Assembly (NCBI GenBank): GCA_002943765.1 | Contig: PQWQ01000020.1 | Span: 806,001 to 870,000 of the forward strand | Reading direction: 5' to 3' | Length of the DNA stretch: 64,000 nucleotides | Origin: Psoroptes ovis | Lineage: Eukaryota > Arthropoda > Arachnida > Sarcoptiformes > Psoroptidae | Part shown: positions 1 through 11,739 of the stretch, in pieces | Layout of the letters: every line of letters begins with the position of its first letter | Numbering within the stretch: the first letter of the stretch is position 1 | Position numbers and translations under genes: made by a program | The notes under the pieces: generated by a model | Seen by the model: the letters and a program-made list of their open reading frames with translations, nothing else | Database searches by the model: none | What the model was told of the DNA's origin: nothing

Positions 1-3000
1 TTTACAATGTTTTGATTTGATGAATTCAATGAAGAATGAATGAAGAAAAAGTCAATACACAATTATATATTTTTCAACAAAACACAAAACTTACAAATAA
101 CTTTAATTGAACATTCAAACAATTTTGAAATGAATGATGAAAATATTCATTATTATTATAAATATGTTTTTGCTCTGGTTTAGTTAATAATTCATAAGTT
201 CCATACAAAATGAATCATACCAAGTCTATTGTTCAGCTAATTTGAATTTGCCACTTTTCTTTCGATTTTTTTTTCATTCGACATTGATTTTGTTGATTAG
301 TGTGTGAAAACTCATAGGACCAATATTATATCATTTATATTGTATAAGCGAACAAAGTAATAACATGATATATATCATTAGACTTTTCCATGATGATTTT
401 CCTAACAATTGAACGTTTAAAATTTTTCATTTTATGGACCGTACAGTTTCGTATTGTAAATTCATATTTTCATTGAGGGCCCAATCTAAAATTGTTTTAA
501 TTGTTTCTTGTAAGTGTTGTCGTTGTTAACTACGTTTGGTCTGGTTCATCGTCGTTGATTCTCATATGCCACGTGTCATTTTTGAAATTTAATCAAAAAT
601 TTTTTAATTTTCTGGGAGCAAATTATCAATTCTTGTATTCTATTCTGTTGAATAGATTTTGAAATTATATTTTGTTTGATTTTGATTGACATTAAGCATG
701 CATTTCATTATTTCCATTCATTCATCCGGTCATTTAAATTTCCAATCAATAATTGTATAATTTACAATAATCAAATGAAGTGAATATGTTTAGTTTTCAT
801 TAAAATATGGATAAATACACAGGTGTATTCCATTCATTTTCATCTAAAAGATCAAATTATACAGCACTATCCACCATAAGTAAATTTGAATTTCAAACAT
901 TATTATTCACAATTGGCATAACATAAGTGGAATATTGCGTGATAAACAGGTGATATCACTCTCATAGCATCAAATTATATTCAATTCAATACAATCGATA
1001 ATTATACACATGTTATTATAATCGAAATAATGATAATGATAACCACTCATTCTTCCAAACATAATAAATCGATCAGTTTTAAAATGTAATGTAATTGGAT
1101 ATATTCGAAAATTGATGATTGAATGATCCCCTCTCTGTTACTCTCATTCGTTTGAAAATATTCCCGAATCCACATAGCAATTGGAGTTCCAACTTATTGA
1201 ATTCGAATTCGACCACTGAATCTCCAAAAAAAGCAAAGCACATTTGAATTGATTAGCCTCCTGAGATGTGATATGTTGTGTTAGTGAATTTCTGTACTTT
1301 TGTTTTGTTTTTTATGGCATGAAGCATGTTCAATGTTTTTTCATCGTCGATTGTGATTCAATACAATTTTTGCCAGTCCAAAAATGCAAAACGGCTATTT
1401 GACAATCATCATCAATCCGCATATATGATGACACATTATCGAGATGGAAATTTAAAAAAAAATATGTATTAGATTTCAAGTGCACTTTTTTTCGAATGTT
1501 TATGTTCTGAATCTCTTTCTTTTTTGGTTGTTTCAACCAATCATCAAAATACCAGGTGTCGAAGGCGTTTTTTCGAAAACCTTTTTATGATGGAATAATT
1601 TAGATAATGTGTATTTCAAGCCCCTCCATGTCTTGCTGGCCCCAACATGGATTTTATTTAATAATGGTTCCGCATTTATATATTTGCTTCTAAAAATAAA
1701 GGATACACTTGAAATTTGTTTCGAAAAACAAACAAAAAATGAATATTTCCATTTTCTAAAATAATTTTTGAAAAAATCCTAGGCCCTAATGTATTATTAT
1801 TAATTTCAACCGAATTCAAAAATTTTTGGGTATTAATTTTCATCTTGAATTTCTTTTCCTACTAATTGAAGAGTGTTTGGGTATTCTTTTTTTCCAAGGA
1901 TTACTCGTGATAATTGAATAATTGGAAAATATATTTCCATATAATAATTATTATTATAATTATGATTATCATAACAATCCATTTGACTCTCTCTCTCATT
2001 ATGACATGATATATTTTGCTTTTGATTAAGCTTAATGATGATGATTACTTGACATATTCATTGTGTGTGTTAATTACTATTATGAATTTTTAGAATCAAA
2101 TTGTTTTTTACCCAAACAAACACAGCATATTTCGGGTTTTATGTCAATTTTAGAGTATAATGATGATCATTATCATTATTAGGCGAAATGTCTTGAATTC
2201 GCTGCTAATGATTTCTATTCGCGTTCATTTCTTTATTATTATTTGGTTTTGAATTAATGAAATTTCTTTTTTAATTCCAAATTATTGAAATTCACATTTA
2301 TTTAATTGAAATAATCATAATAATAATCCAATTCAACTTCGAATAGCATTCATTTCCAAAAATCCTGAATTCAAAATTTTTGAATTTTAGAATTCATTCT
2401 TGTTTTTTAATGATTCCACATTTTGATTCATTTCATTAATTTTATGAAAATTTTCATCAAATTAATGATGATCGAATATTATCAAAACGATTTATTTATT
2501 TACTTATATCCAATCCATTATTTCATATACTTTGAATATTATTCTAACGAAGAATTTGACGAAAAATATTGCAATTTTTTGTTTTGAAACGTGATTCATA
2601 TAATTCAAATATATGATATGCCACACAATTTCAAAATATTATTATTCAAGTTTTTCAGCTTCATTATTTTCTTCGAATTATTCGAATTTCCTTGAAAATT
2701 ATCAACTTTTTTCCATCAATGTATATGCATTTCGGTATTATTTTCGATAAATTTCTAACAAGTAAATGACCATAAAATGAATTATTTGAAATAATGAATA
2801 GAAAATGGAAATGATGCATAGATCATATGTACTTAGTATATGGGTATGCCCTACTAAATGATCATTTGCATTTCATCAGATTTTTTTTTCTTTCAATCAG
2901 TTGTATGGTTAATGTATTTAATATACACAAATGATCGTTTCGAATTTCAAATTTGACATTTTCTGTTTATTTTCGCCATATTAATTCAATGGTTTTTCAT

Positions 3001-3796
3001 GATTTCCAATAAGCTTAAACATTTTTGTTTATTAATTTAATGGTTGACGATTTTTTTTTGATTCATGCTCAAGATCATTAACAGTAAATAGCTAAACAAC
3101 AACAAATTGAAATCACCATTTATTCGTATTATTCGTATTCAACAACGAAATAATAATAAACAAAAACAAATTGTCTATGAAAAAAAAATTGATTGAAATT
3201 GAATCAATGATTCTATTTTTCGATTCGCAATTCTTTGTATATTTATTATCAGGCTATAAATTGTATCATTAGATGGTAAATGATGCAAATTTTCCGAGTA
3301 AAAACTGATTTTCCATCTTTGATTTCGATGGTGAATAATCGGTCGAATATGTCACCAACACTCCACACGTGTTAAGGGTTTAAAATATATTTAGTTTGTG
3401 TGTGTTTGAGTTGAAATTTGGAAATGAAAGGTTTGAATTCCAAGTCTGATTCAATTTATATGAAGAATCCAATTCATCTAAAATGATCAATATTCCGGTC
3501 ATGTTCATAGTTTGATTTGATATGAAATGAAATAAGCTTTATTCCAATGAATTATGCAATCATGTTAAGGAAGAATCGAATCTCCTTAAATCGATATTTG
3601 CCATGACGATCATTTCCTGAGAAAATTTTTGGCTAAATTTGATTTCTGTTTACATTTGATTGTCGTTCTCGGGTGGTGATTTCCAGAAATCCTGAAATTC
3701 CGGTCATTTGGTCTTAGAAAAACAAACGATTTAAAATTTTTTTCATTTTTCTCAATTCGGATTCATTTTTTTTCAGTCGTTTTCAATTGATTAGTA
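1..3796. other. intergenic, AT-rich, no gene seen
   Basis: No open frame here exceeds what chance gives in DNA of this composition. The stretch is dominated by A/T tracts, ATT and GAT runs and TTGAAT-type words. It holds two CACGTG palindromes (570-575 and 3366-3371). I see no RNA gene or transposon ends before the MITE that starts at 3797. Confidence 0.6.
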
Positions 3797-3877
3797 TTAT
3801 GTTGTCCGAGAAGTTCATTCCACTTAATCCGATAGAGTTGCTCGAGAAAATCGGCCACAATTTTTCGAACAACCTAA
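3797..3877. mobile_element. mariner-like MITE copy 1 (subfamily B), 81 bp
   Basis: Imperfect palindrome beginning TTATGTTGTCCGAGAAGTTC and ending with the inverted end CGAACAACCTAA. It is flanked on both sides by the dinucleotide TA (3795-3796 and 3878-3879), as Tc1/mariner insertion produces. The family consensus end TTAGGTTGTCC resembles cecropia-type mariner ends. It has no coding capacity, so it must have been moved by a transposase supplied elsewhere. The interior matches copy 2 (AAGTTCATTCC, then an ATCGGCC-like right arm) better than the other copies. Confidence 0.8.
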
Positions 3878-5900
3878 TAGTTGATACTAATAAATGAATT
3901 GAATTGATTTGAATGAATTTTAATTGAACGATTGCTGCCGGATATTTTTTTTAGATCGAATTTTATTTTGAGCCAAAAATAGATTTTTTCAAAAATTTTT
4001 TTCTCATCATCATCATTGACAAAATTTGAAATGAATGTTATTTTGTTTAAAATTTCAAATAAATGAAAAATCAATCAATAGATCAATATATATGATTCGA
4101 TTGCTTAACAACAAATGACAAAAGTATATTTTCAATATGTTATTATTGACATGAATATACATTCATTTTATATTTTAAATTCTAAATTATAATTATAAAT
4201 GAACACGTGACATTTTATCAAAATAATAATAATTGAAATCAATCGAAAATATAATTTTGCACGTGTTTCGGTTATGTCTTCGATTTTTTGGTTTCAAATT
4301 AAATCGATTTTTTAAAAAGTATTTCAAACTAAGAGAGATGGATGGAAGAAATGTTTGACTACCAGATTTCGATTGCTCATTTTTGAAATTATTTTCATTA
4401 CATTTCAATCAAATTACATTCATTTGATTGAAACATTTCCAGAAAAAAATTATTTTTCAAAATATTTATATTCGATTTCAAATACGTTTTTACCTGTAAT
4501 TTAGTCGATGTATATGCTTGTGGAAACAAGCTTAAAACAATTATATTTTCGTTTTTTTTCCTTTTCTGATCCTTAATACAAATCCGATCCGCGTATATAT
4601 TTTGGCTCAAGATGTAATTTATTCTGTCATTGAAAATGTGATTTGTTTAGTTGTTTGTCATTGATTTGTGTTTCATAATCAAAAAGGCCACGTGCTAAAT
4701 TCCAATCTATTTTAGATTTTTTTATTTATTCTAAGTCGGTGTTGTTTTTGGGCTCTCTATGCGATCGATTTGAAAATTTTTTGATTGATTTCCTCGATCA
4801 AACGATCTTGTTTTTTATTATTTCCATGAACCAAAAAATGATTGATCGAATTCAAATTTGTTTATTTAGTGTGTTGAATATTGATGAATCGAATACATTT
4901 ATTATCAGTTTTTTGTTTGGTATGATGATATAATGAATAATAGATTTTCATTTACAAATTTTTTCTTGGAAAAAATATTTTCAGTTGAGAGATTAAATAT
5001 TATTGTTCAATTCAATCCATTTCAAAGATATCATTTAAGATTATTTTGTGGTTTATTTTTCTTCCATTTTTCTTTGAAATCAACAGCTTTTTGTTGAATG
5101 AAAAAATGAATTTTTCATTGCAAAACGATACATTGTATTTCTTTGTAGTTAGTATTATTTGTTTATTGGATTCATCATAAGACATTTAGCATCTAACTGG
5201 AAAAAAAAGAAATTGATAATAAAGTCCCTAACACAAAAGAAATTTTTATGATATTTACTTAATTTTCGTTGCTGAATTGAGTGAAAAAAGGATTATCATC
5301 ATCCAAATGATGATGATGAAAATGATAATCATCGACATATGGAACAGTTATTTGTTTGTGTACATTTTTTGAAAGCAAAGAAAGATATTTCTTGGAATCG
5401 CATAACCAAATATTTCAGTATTCAGCCATATTTCACTAAAATGAATTTCACGAAACAATTCCAATAAATTTTGATCCAAAATTCCAAAATTTAAAATTTG
5501 ACTTTTTTTGTTTGCTTACATCTTTGCAATTCAATCGAAGAAATTAATTTTAATAATTTGAATTTGTCATTTTTCAAATAAATCTACTCATATCATCATC
5601 ATGATCATGTCCAATGATTTGAAAAATTGAAAATTTAGAATTTTCCTCAGTCACAAAATGATTGAATATATTGCATATAATTAAATCATTCGTGTTTATT
5701 TGATTGATGATTTTTATTACTGGTCTTGATTTGGTTCGGTCACCTATATGACTTTGACTATTCTGTGATTATTCGATAAAATTGAATGATTGAAAATTGA
5801 AATGAAACAAAAAAAATCATATCACAGCAAATATGATTTATGTTTCAAAGATATAAAGATTAGATTATAGAATGAAATGAAATTGAAATCAAATGAAATA
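3878..5900. other. intergenic, no gene seen
   Basis: AT-rich spacer between the first two MITEs. Three CACGTG palindromes lie close together (4204-4209, 4260-4265 and 4689-4694). The open frames are short and AT-biased, and I do not call any of them. Confidence 0.5.
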
Positions 5901-5986
5901 TTAGGTGGTTGTCCGCAAAGTTCATTCCGGTCAATCGTAATACAGTTGGTGCATGAAAATTGGCCAGAACTTTCCGGACAACCTAA
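5901..5986. mobile_element. mariner-like MITE copy 2 (subfamily B), 86 bp
   Basis: Begins TTAGGTGGTTGTCCGCAAAG and ends TTTCCGGACAACCTAA, with TA on both sides (5899-5900 and 5987-5988). The left end carries a small insertion relative to the consensus TTAGGTTGTCC. Its interior (AAGTTCATTCC followed by a central AGTTG and a GGCCAGAACTTTCC arm) pairs it with copy 1 as a subfamily distinct from the copies at 10.0, 11.7, 18.1 and 22.2 kb. Confidence 0.82.
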
Positions 5987-6567
5987 TAGAATAGAACTTG
6001 ATTAATGAAATCGACAAAAATCATCCATCAAAATCAAAATTTTGATGATTTCTGGCCTTAGAAAAAAATCACCATCAAAAAATACATTCGATGTCCACCG
6101 TTGTATTATTTTATTTTTTCTGTTTTTTGGTTTATTAAATAGAATTATTGGTCAATCAATTCATTCATTGTTGATGTATGATATGCTTGTTGCAATTGAT
6201 TGAATCTCATAAATCATTTATCATATTGAAATATGCCATATTTTATTATTTTGTCGGCACTATTTTTTTCCTTCTTCTTGAATCGGCATATTGGAATCGA
6301 TTGAATTTGTTGTATTTGCGAATATGAGAATTCTTACTCAAATAAAAGTCGATTCACAAGTTTCAAAATGGAATTTTTGACATTTATTTATTTTTTGCCC
6401 AATACAATCTCTCATTTCATTTGGCTTCATTCGTGATTTTCATGTCCATTATATTCGTATTATATTCACAAAAACGAATAAATAATGAAATTTCCATGTT
6501 TTTTTTTCATTTTTAAATTTTTAAAATTTTCAAATTGAATTATTCAAAACTTTTGTCAATAAATATA

Positions 6568-6647
6568 TTAGGCTGTCCCATAAGTTCTTGCCGTTTTTGA
6601 ATTTTTTTTTCATTCGAAAAATGGTAAGAACTTATGGGACAATCTAA
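6568..6647. mobile_element. mariner-like MITE copy 3 (subfamily C), 80 bp, nearly perfect palindrome
   Basis: Begins TTAGGCTGTCCCATAAGTTC and ends GAACTTATGGGACAATCTAA, with TA on both sides (6566-6567 and 6648-6649). The arms match over nearly 30 bases each, leaving a short T-rich loop. The CCCATAAGTTCTTGCC inner part differs from the other copies (which have CCGNAAAGTT), so this is a third subfamily. The near-identity of the two arms suggests it is the youngest insertion here, or that hairpin pairing has kept it. Confidence 0.85.
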
Positions 6648-7330
6648 TACAATCAATTCATTTATTTGCTGTTTTGTTGAATCTAAATTGTTGTTGTTTT
6701 TTCTCAGTGCCCAATCCCCATTTATATCCGTCATCCTGAAATTCGAAATCCATTCGATTTATTTCTGTTTTTTTGTTTATCAAAATGGGAATTTGTTCAT
6801 AGCACACAAACAAACTAAGAAAAATTTGACACCTGATATATTCTCTACTTGCAAACATATCCATTCCATTTCCATTTTTGATTGACATTCAATTGATTTT
6901 CCTTGTTATTTTGTTTGTTTATTTGTTGTTGTCGAACTCAAAAATTTTAAAATTGAAAATTTTAAAATTTTTAAAGTTCAAAATTGAAAAACTCCATTTT
7001 TATTTCACTGTGAAAGACCAAGAATCGACAGTGTAAAGTGTTTTTTATTATTATTATTGAATATCATATATATAAAATATGTTTTAAATACAAAATACGT
7101 GTAAATATAAATATAAATATAATAAAATGCTCATATAAAATAATAATTGAAATTGGGTTTGAAAATAAGTTTTTAAATTTAAAAAAAATTGTTAAAAAAA
7201 TAATTTAATAATATGTATAATATATAAATGAATGAAAATGATTGTTTTGAAATTGAAAAATTGCACATTCAAATATTGTTCGGAGCTTTCTGAATATTAT
7301 TCTTCCTGAAATATTTATCAGGTCTTGGAC
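6648..7330. other. intergenic and probable 3' UTR of the downstream-reading minus gene
   Basis: Overlapping short frames on both strands at 6634-6888 partly read through MITE copy 3 and are not credible genes. From about 7000 to 7330 the sequence is extremely A/T-rich, as expected for the 3' end of the minus-strand gene that stops at 7331. TTTATT (AATAAA on the minus strand) occurs near 7043, but I cannot assign the real cleavage site. Confidence 0.4.
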
Positions 7331-8505
7331 TTAGAATTTTTTCCTAAAAAAATTCATAACATTTCCAAACATTTTGAATGTATTGATTATCAGGGTTACT
7401 GTATTCCGGTATTTTTCAATTAAAATAGTAATGACTCGATTATTATGATTAATATTTGAAATATGTGATGAGTTTATTGATGACTGAAATTGTTGTTGTC
7501 GTATTAATACAAATTCATTGCTCATATTTCTTATCATTGAAGCTGAGTGTTTGATAATATTTTCATTGACTAGTTGTTTACATTGATTCTGATTAGTAGT
7601 TATGTTTCGATCATTATTCGTGTTTAATTCAGATTTATTTTCCGCGTTTGTAGCTGAATCTAACATTTCTCGATGTTCACATGTTGTTTCCTTTGCTTTA
7701 TCGTCGTCCATAATGACTAATGATGCTTGATTACCTGGTGAAATTGTTGAATGTTCTTCTAAAATTCGATTCAGGTAAATATAATCATGGATTTCGGGGA
7801 TAAATCTCATTTTTTGATGAATCGAACGTAAAATTTCTTCATTATCATCAGTCTCGTCGTGTTTTATTGTATTACTTTGCCTAATTTTATTCATATCATT
7901 TTCATTATTATGATTGTCATTATCATTATCGAAATTTTCGGTTTCATCCATTTCGATTTGAAAAATTTCATCTATAATTGACAATTCGTGAAAAAAGTGA
8001 GAAAAACAATTTTTTATTGAAAAAAGTGAAAAAAATTGAAAATGTTTTGGGTCGTTCAAAAAACTCATACGACATCTATTGATTGAGATTGGTGTTATTG
8101 AATTGACTTGAAAATAGTTTATTTACCTTCATAGTTGGTTTCAGGTTCTTCATCATCGATGTCTTCGACGCATAGAATTTGATATTCAGATTGATAATGA
8201 TGACTATAATTCCCATTAATCAAATGATGACTATTTGAAATTTGTTGAAATTGAACTGTGAGAGAATTACAATGTAAACAATGACAATCGAAATCGATCG
8301 ATCGTGGCAATGGTGAACCGATTAATTGATCGAATCGATCTTCATTCGCTGATTCTATTTGAGCATCATCATCATTAGTTGTATTTGACGAGTCATCATG
8401 ATGATTTGTTGATAAAATTGTTGATAAATAATATAAACGATAAATACAATTTCGACAAAATTTTGACCAAAACATTCGATTATTTTCATTTGTATTAGAC
8501 TGCAT
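7331..8505 (-). CDS. unknown acidic Asn-rich protein with N-terminal Cys cluster and hydrophobic basic tail; two exons
   Basis: I do not recognise this protein. Exon 1 runs from the ATG at 8505 to 8127. A 155-bp intron follows (8126-7972, donor GTAAAT, acceptor ATTATAG). Exon 2 is 7971-7331 and ends at a stop. Both junctions are phase 1 and join to give Asp127, for 339 residues in total. Both exons stay open longer than chance allows in this composition. Visible features: Cys17 and Cys20 (CRNC) and Cys74, Cys76 and Cys79 (CHCLHC), which could bind a metal; acidic and Asn-rich stretches at about 36-57, 113-122 and 134-170; and a C-terminus at about 302-339 where a hydrophobic segment (TVTLIINTFKMFGNVMNFF) is followed directly by RKKF. 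That tail could be an amphipathic helix or a tail anchor. The leader 8506-8569 has no ATG. The exon structure is inference from splice signals and frame. Confidence 0.7.
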
Positions 8506-8566
8506 TTTTTTCTGTGTTTATTTATTTGATTGTTTTAATTATTGTTATTTGTTATGTTGTAAGAAT

Positions 8567-8571
8567 ACTGA
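8567..8571 (-). promoter_or_regulatory. possible initiator (TCAGT) for the 7331-8505 gene
   Basis: On the minus strand the sequence reads GTGCACTCAGTATTC, containing the arthropod initiator core TCAGT. It lies 62-66 bases upstream of the start codon, and no ATG occurs in between. No clear TATA box lies about 30 bases further upstream. Initiator cores are short and this assignment rests on position only. Confidence 0.35.
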
Positions 8572-10001
8572 GTGCACAATGATAAAATCGAGATCTCGAG
8601 ATTAATTGATCAAAACACACGGTTACAAAAGATGTGTTGGTTTGTTTGCTAATCACAAAACAAATGAATGATATTTCAAAATTTTGTTGATTTCGATGTT
8701 GATTTGAAATGATGTTTTTGTCAAAAAATATTTTAAATTTGGATTATTGTCGTCAGAGTTGTTTGTATCTTACTACACCGATTGTTTGTTGAAAAATGAA
8801 ACCAAATCTGCGATTTGACGATGGGTTTTCATTTTTTATTCTACATGCGTAGTAGTAGTGTGCATTTTGTTAATCGCTTTGTGCCCAAATTATGTTGTTG
8901 TGAAACACCAGTGAAAATTTCACCATTCAATTCAATGATCATAAGCTATATAGGCGGTAACTTGGTGGAAATTTTATGTTGAAATTGTTGTTGTTGAAAA
9001 CGAATGAATTCACTTCAATTGACTTGATCATCATCACACTAAAGGCGGAGTAAAATTGAAAAATTTGGTGAAAAATGTTTGAATCGAATCGAATCGATCG
9101 GCCAAAAACCAAATTAAATGCATTAAGTTGAATGTGAAACAATTCTACAATTAAATAATCGAAAATAATCAATTTTTATCATCATTAAAATCTGTTCACC
9201 TTGATTACTCATTGAAAATCGGTGGAAAGATCGATAGGGCAAAATTTAATTATGATTTTTAGGACTGTCTTATATTTTCTTATCACGATGAAGATTTTTG
9301 ATAATTGAATCTATTGTGTATGCTTTCAAATATAAACTCGATCAAATCAATAATAAAAGTCATAATATCCATAGCAGCGCATTGTCGTCTTTGCTTTATT
9401 GATTTGCTGCTGTTGTTTTTAAATCTTTAAAATTTGCTTCTCTTCAAAAATATTGATAATTGAATGAAGGAATTTGACTCAATCTTTAATCGATGTTGAT
9501 ATTATCAATTTGTCAATTTCTAGCCAACGAGGCGCCATCAATGAGGTTTTCAAATGAGGCAAATATGTTTTTGCCATGTTTTTCGATATGTATGTTTTTA
9601 AGATTTACGATTCTTGCTTATCATTGCTGGATGTTTTTCAATTAGACAAACGTTTTTCCACAATACCATCTGTTGTCACATGATTTTTATTCATTTATTG
9701 AGAAGAAAATCCTTTGAAGACATTAAAAACATCCAAGTAAAAATAATAAAATTTCAAAAATGAATGAATTCGATACTTTGTATCATTTTTTATGATGGTT
9801 AATTCAAAGAACTAAAATTCTTAGCACGAATTTTTCGAATGAGTTTCTTCATGTTTGATTCGAAATTCCATTGTACTTTGACCAGTAATAATCATCACTT
9901 GACAACAGCTGTGGAATGTGTGCAGCAGATATTCTTTTCATTCGATTTGATTCCATGTTTCGAAGAACATAATAAAATATATTTTCATTCATTTTTATTT
10001 A
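8572..10001. other. intergenic, no gene seen
   Basis: AT-rich spacer. The frame at 8939-9172 minus is of chance length and has no recognisable features. The frame at 9839-10081 plus runs into MITE copy 4 for its last 27 residues and is rejected. Confidence 0.5.
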
Positions 10002-10081
10002 TTAGGCTGTCCAAAAAGTTTTTGCCTATTTTCTCATTATTTTCTACGAAATATTCGGCAAAAACTTTGCGGACAATCTAA
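10002..10081. mobile_element. mariner-like MITE copy 4 (subfamily A), 80 bp
   Basis: Begins TTAGGCTGTCCAAAAAGTTT and ends AAACTTTGCGGACAATCTAA, with TA at 10000-10001 and 10082-10083. The interior contains TTTTCTACGAAATATTCGGC, shared in variant form by copies 5, 6 and 7, which defines subfamily A. Confidence 0.85.
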
Positions 10082-10398
10082 TATTTTTGTATTCATTTTT
10101 TGCATCATTTATACCACATGATTATGCTTGATGATGTTCGTTTATTTATTCATTTCATAGTTTTTCAATTCTTTACTGAATTTCAAAATTATAATCAATT
10201 GTCTATGTGATATGTGATAATAAAATTTCACAAAGAAAAAAACTGTTTTCATAAAAATAGTCACAAGATGCATTGAATGAAATGATAATCATAATCATAA
10301 TAATAGTGATCCCAAGTGACCAGCCAAATAGTATAACCAAGTGTCAAATGCAAGTTTGTTTCACTTTGTTTTTGGTTGTTGATTTGATGTTTGATGTT

Positions 10399-10420
10399 TT
10401 CGTTCGTTCGTTCGTTCGTT
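10399..10420. repeat. (TTCG)n microsatellite
   Basis: Five tandem TTCG units (CGTTCGTTCG-type). It is unusual here because nearly all other microsatellites in the window are A/T-dominated. Confidence 0.8.
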
Positions 10421-11659
10421 TGATGTCTGGGTCACCCTATCTCCAATAATAATAAAAATGAATTCTTTTCATGGAAATGAAAAGAATGAAAATGAAAATA
10501 AAAATTCTGTTTGATGAGTTTTAGTTGTGATTTTATTGCCCAGAAATAACTGTTATTTTCCTCTTTCGCTCTCTCTCTTAGTCCATATCCTTAACATCAT
10601 TTTTTCATGTGACATTTCGAATATTAAAAAAATGAAAATGAAACTTTGTATATAAATGGGTACATATTCATTTGTGAATGATGCCCAGAATGATACACAA
10701 AGAATGAAATTTTTCTTAATACATATTTTGTCGCATTTCATACATAAAACCAATATTTTGTCACCAATTAATTTATGACCATTCTTCATCATTGATAACT
10801 ACTGGTCATCAATGATTGTGACCACATGACCAAATTTTTATATTTTATTTAATTTTCTCATTTCATTGGTCTAAAAAAATTGATGATTCGTTGAACAGAA
10901 TTTTGAGCAATCTACTTTTACGCAGAAAATATCTTTGAATTTTGTGTGTGGACACGTGACTTGGCATTGCCAAATAGACAAATAATGTGAAAATAAAATA
11001 TGCAAATATCTCATAAAAATTATTATTATTATTTGTCTATGGCAATGTCATCATCATTTATTTCTATTCTTTCTACGAAATGGTATTTAGAGATTTATTT
11101 TTGGAATGGTCAGCAATAGTCGTGATGTGTGGAACAATCCATTCCAATAAAAACGATTGTCGTCTGGCATTTTCATTTTTTTGTTTAATACTTTGAATGA
11201 CCTGATGGTTATATAAGGATAATGAGTTTTTTTCGTTTGTTTGCATAATTTGAATTTTCAAAATGTTACTTTGTTTCAAACAAAGTGATAGTCTTGATGA
11301 TTCTGGAACGATTATTATTAAATTAATCCTGTTTTAATTAGTTGAACAATCAAAATTGAGAGAGTAATTCAAAAATTGTATGAGCATTATTTTGTGTGTC
11401 AAAGTAAATTGTTTATTCAAAATATTCAAATTCATCGACGCTTTCAATTGAAACAATATTGAATGGTCAATTTTTCTTTGGCTGCATCTTTTTAATCTCA
11501 TGTGACAGCAGCATTGGAATACGTTTTCGCAGTTGGAACTTTTGAAAAATTCAATTTGCATTTTTGCCAGCTTTGTTCCATACAATTTTTTGCACATGTC
11601 ATCGAAAAATGAGATTATTTGATTAAGTGTTTTTTTCTAGAATTGAATTGTTGAATATA
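10421..11659. other. intergenic; weak coding-like frames on the minus strand
   Basis: A minus-strand frame is open from 11333 to 11073, and another with an ATG start lies at 11597-11334. Their codon content looks mixed rather than purely A/T-driven, and an AAAACAG acceptor-like site sits between them. Each is within chance length, I could not find donor and acceptor phases that join them, and they match no family I know. One CACGTG is at 10953-10958. Confidence 0.3.
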
Positions 11660-11739
11660 TTAAGGTAGTCCAAAAGTTATTGCCGATTTTCTAATGATTT
11701 TCTACGATATAATCGGTAAAAACTTTGCGGACAACCTAA
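11660..11739. mobile_element. mariner-like MITE copy 5 (subfamily A), 80 bp
   Basis: Begins TTAAGGTAGTCCAAAAGTTA, a diverged form of the consensus end, and ends AAACTTTGCGGACAACCTAA, with TA at 11658-11659 and 11740-11741. The interior TTTTCTACGATATAATCGGT is the subfamily A signature. The left arm is more degraded than the right. Confidence 0.82.

Noticed and set aside
3874..4074. 66-codon minus-strand frame
   Set aside because: It ends just inside the edge of MITE copy 1 and its composition is A/T-driven.
6540..6888. Three overlapping frames on both strands
   Set aside because: They overlap MITE copy 3 and each other, with no family signature.
7972..8068. N-terminal extension MSFLNDPKHFQFFSLF of the 7331 frame
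   Set aside because: It is the intron read in frame (Phe/Ser/His-rich). The splice joins Glu126 of exon 1 to Asp127.
9839..10081. 80-codon plus-strand frame
   Set aside because: Its last third reads across MITE copy 4, so it is a chance frame.
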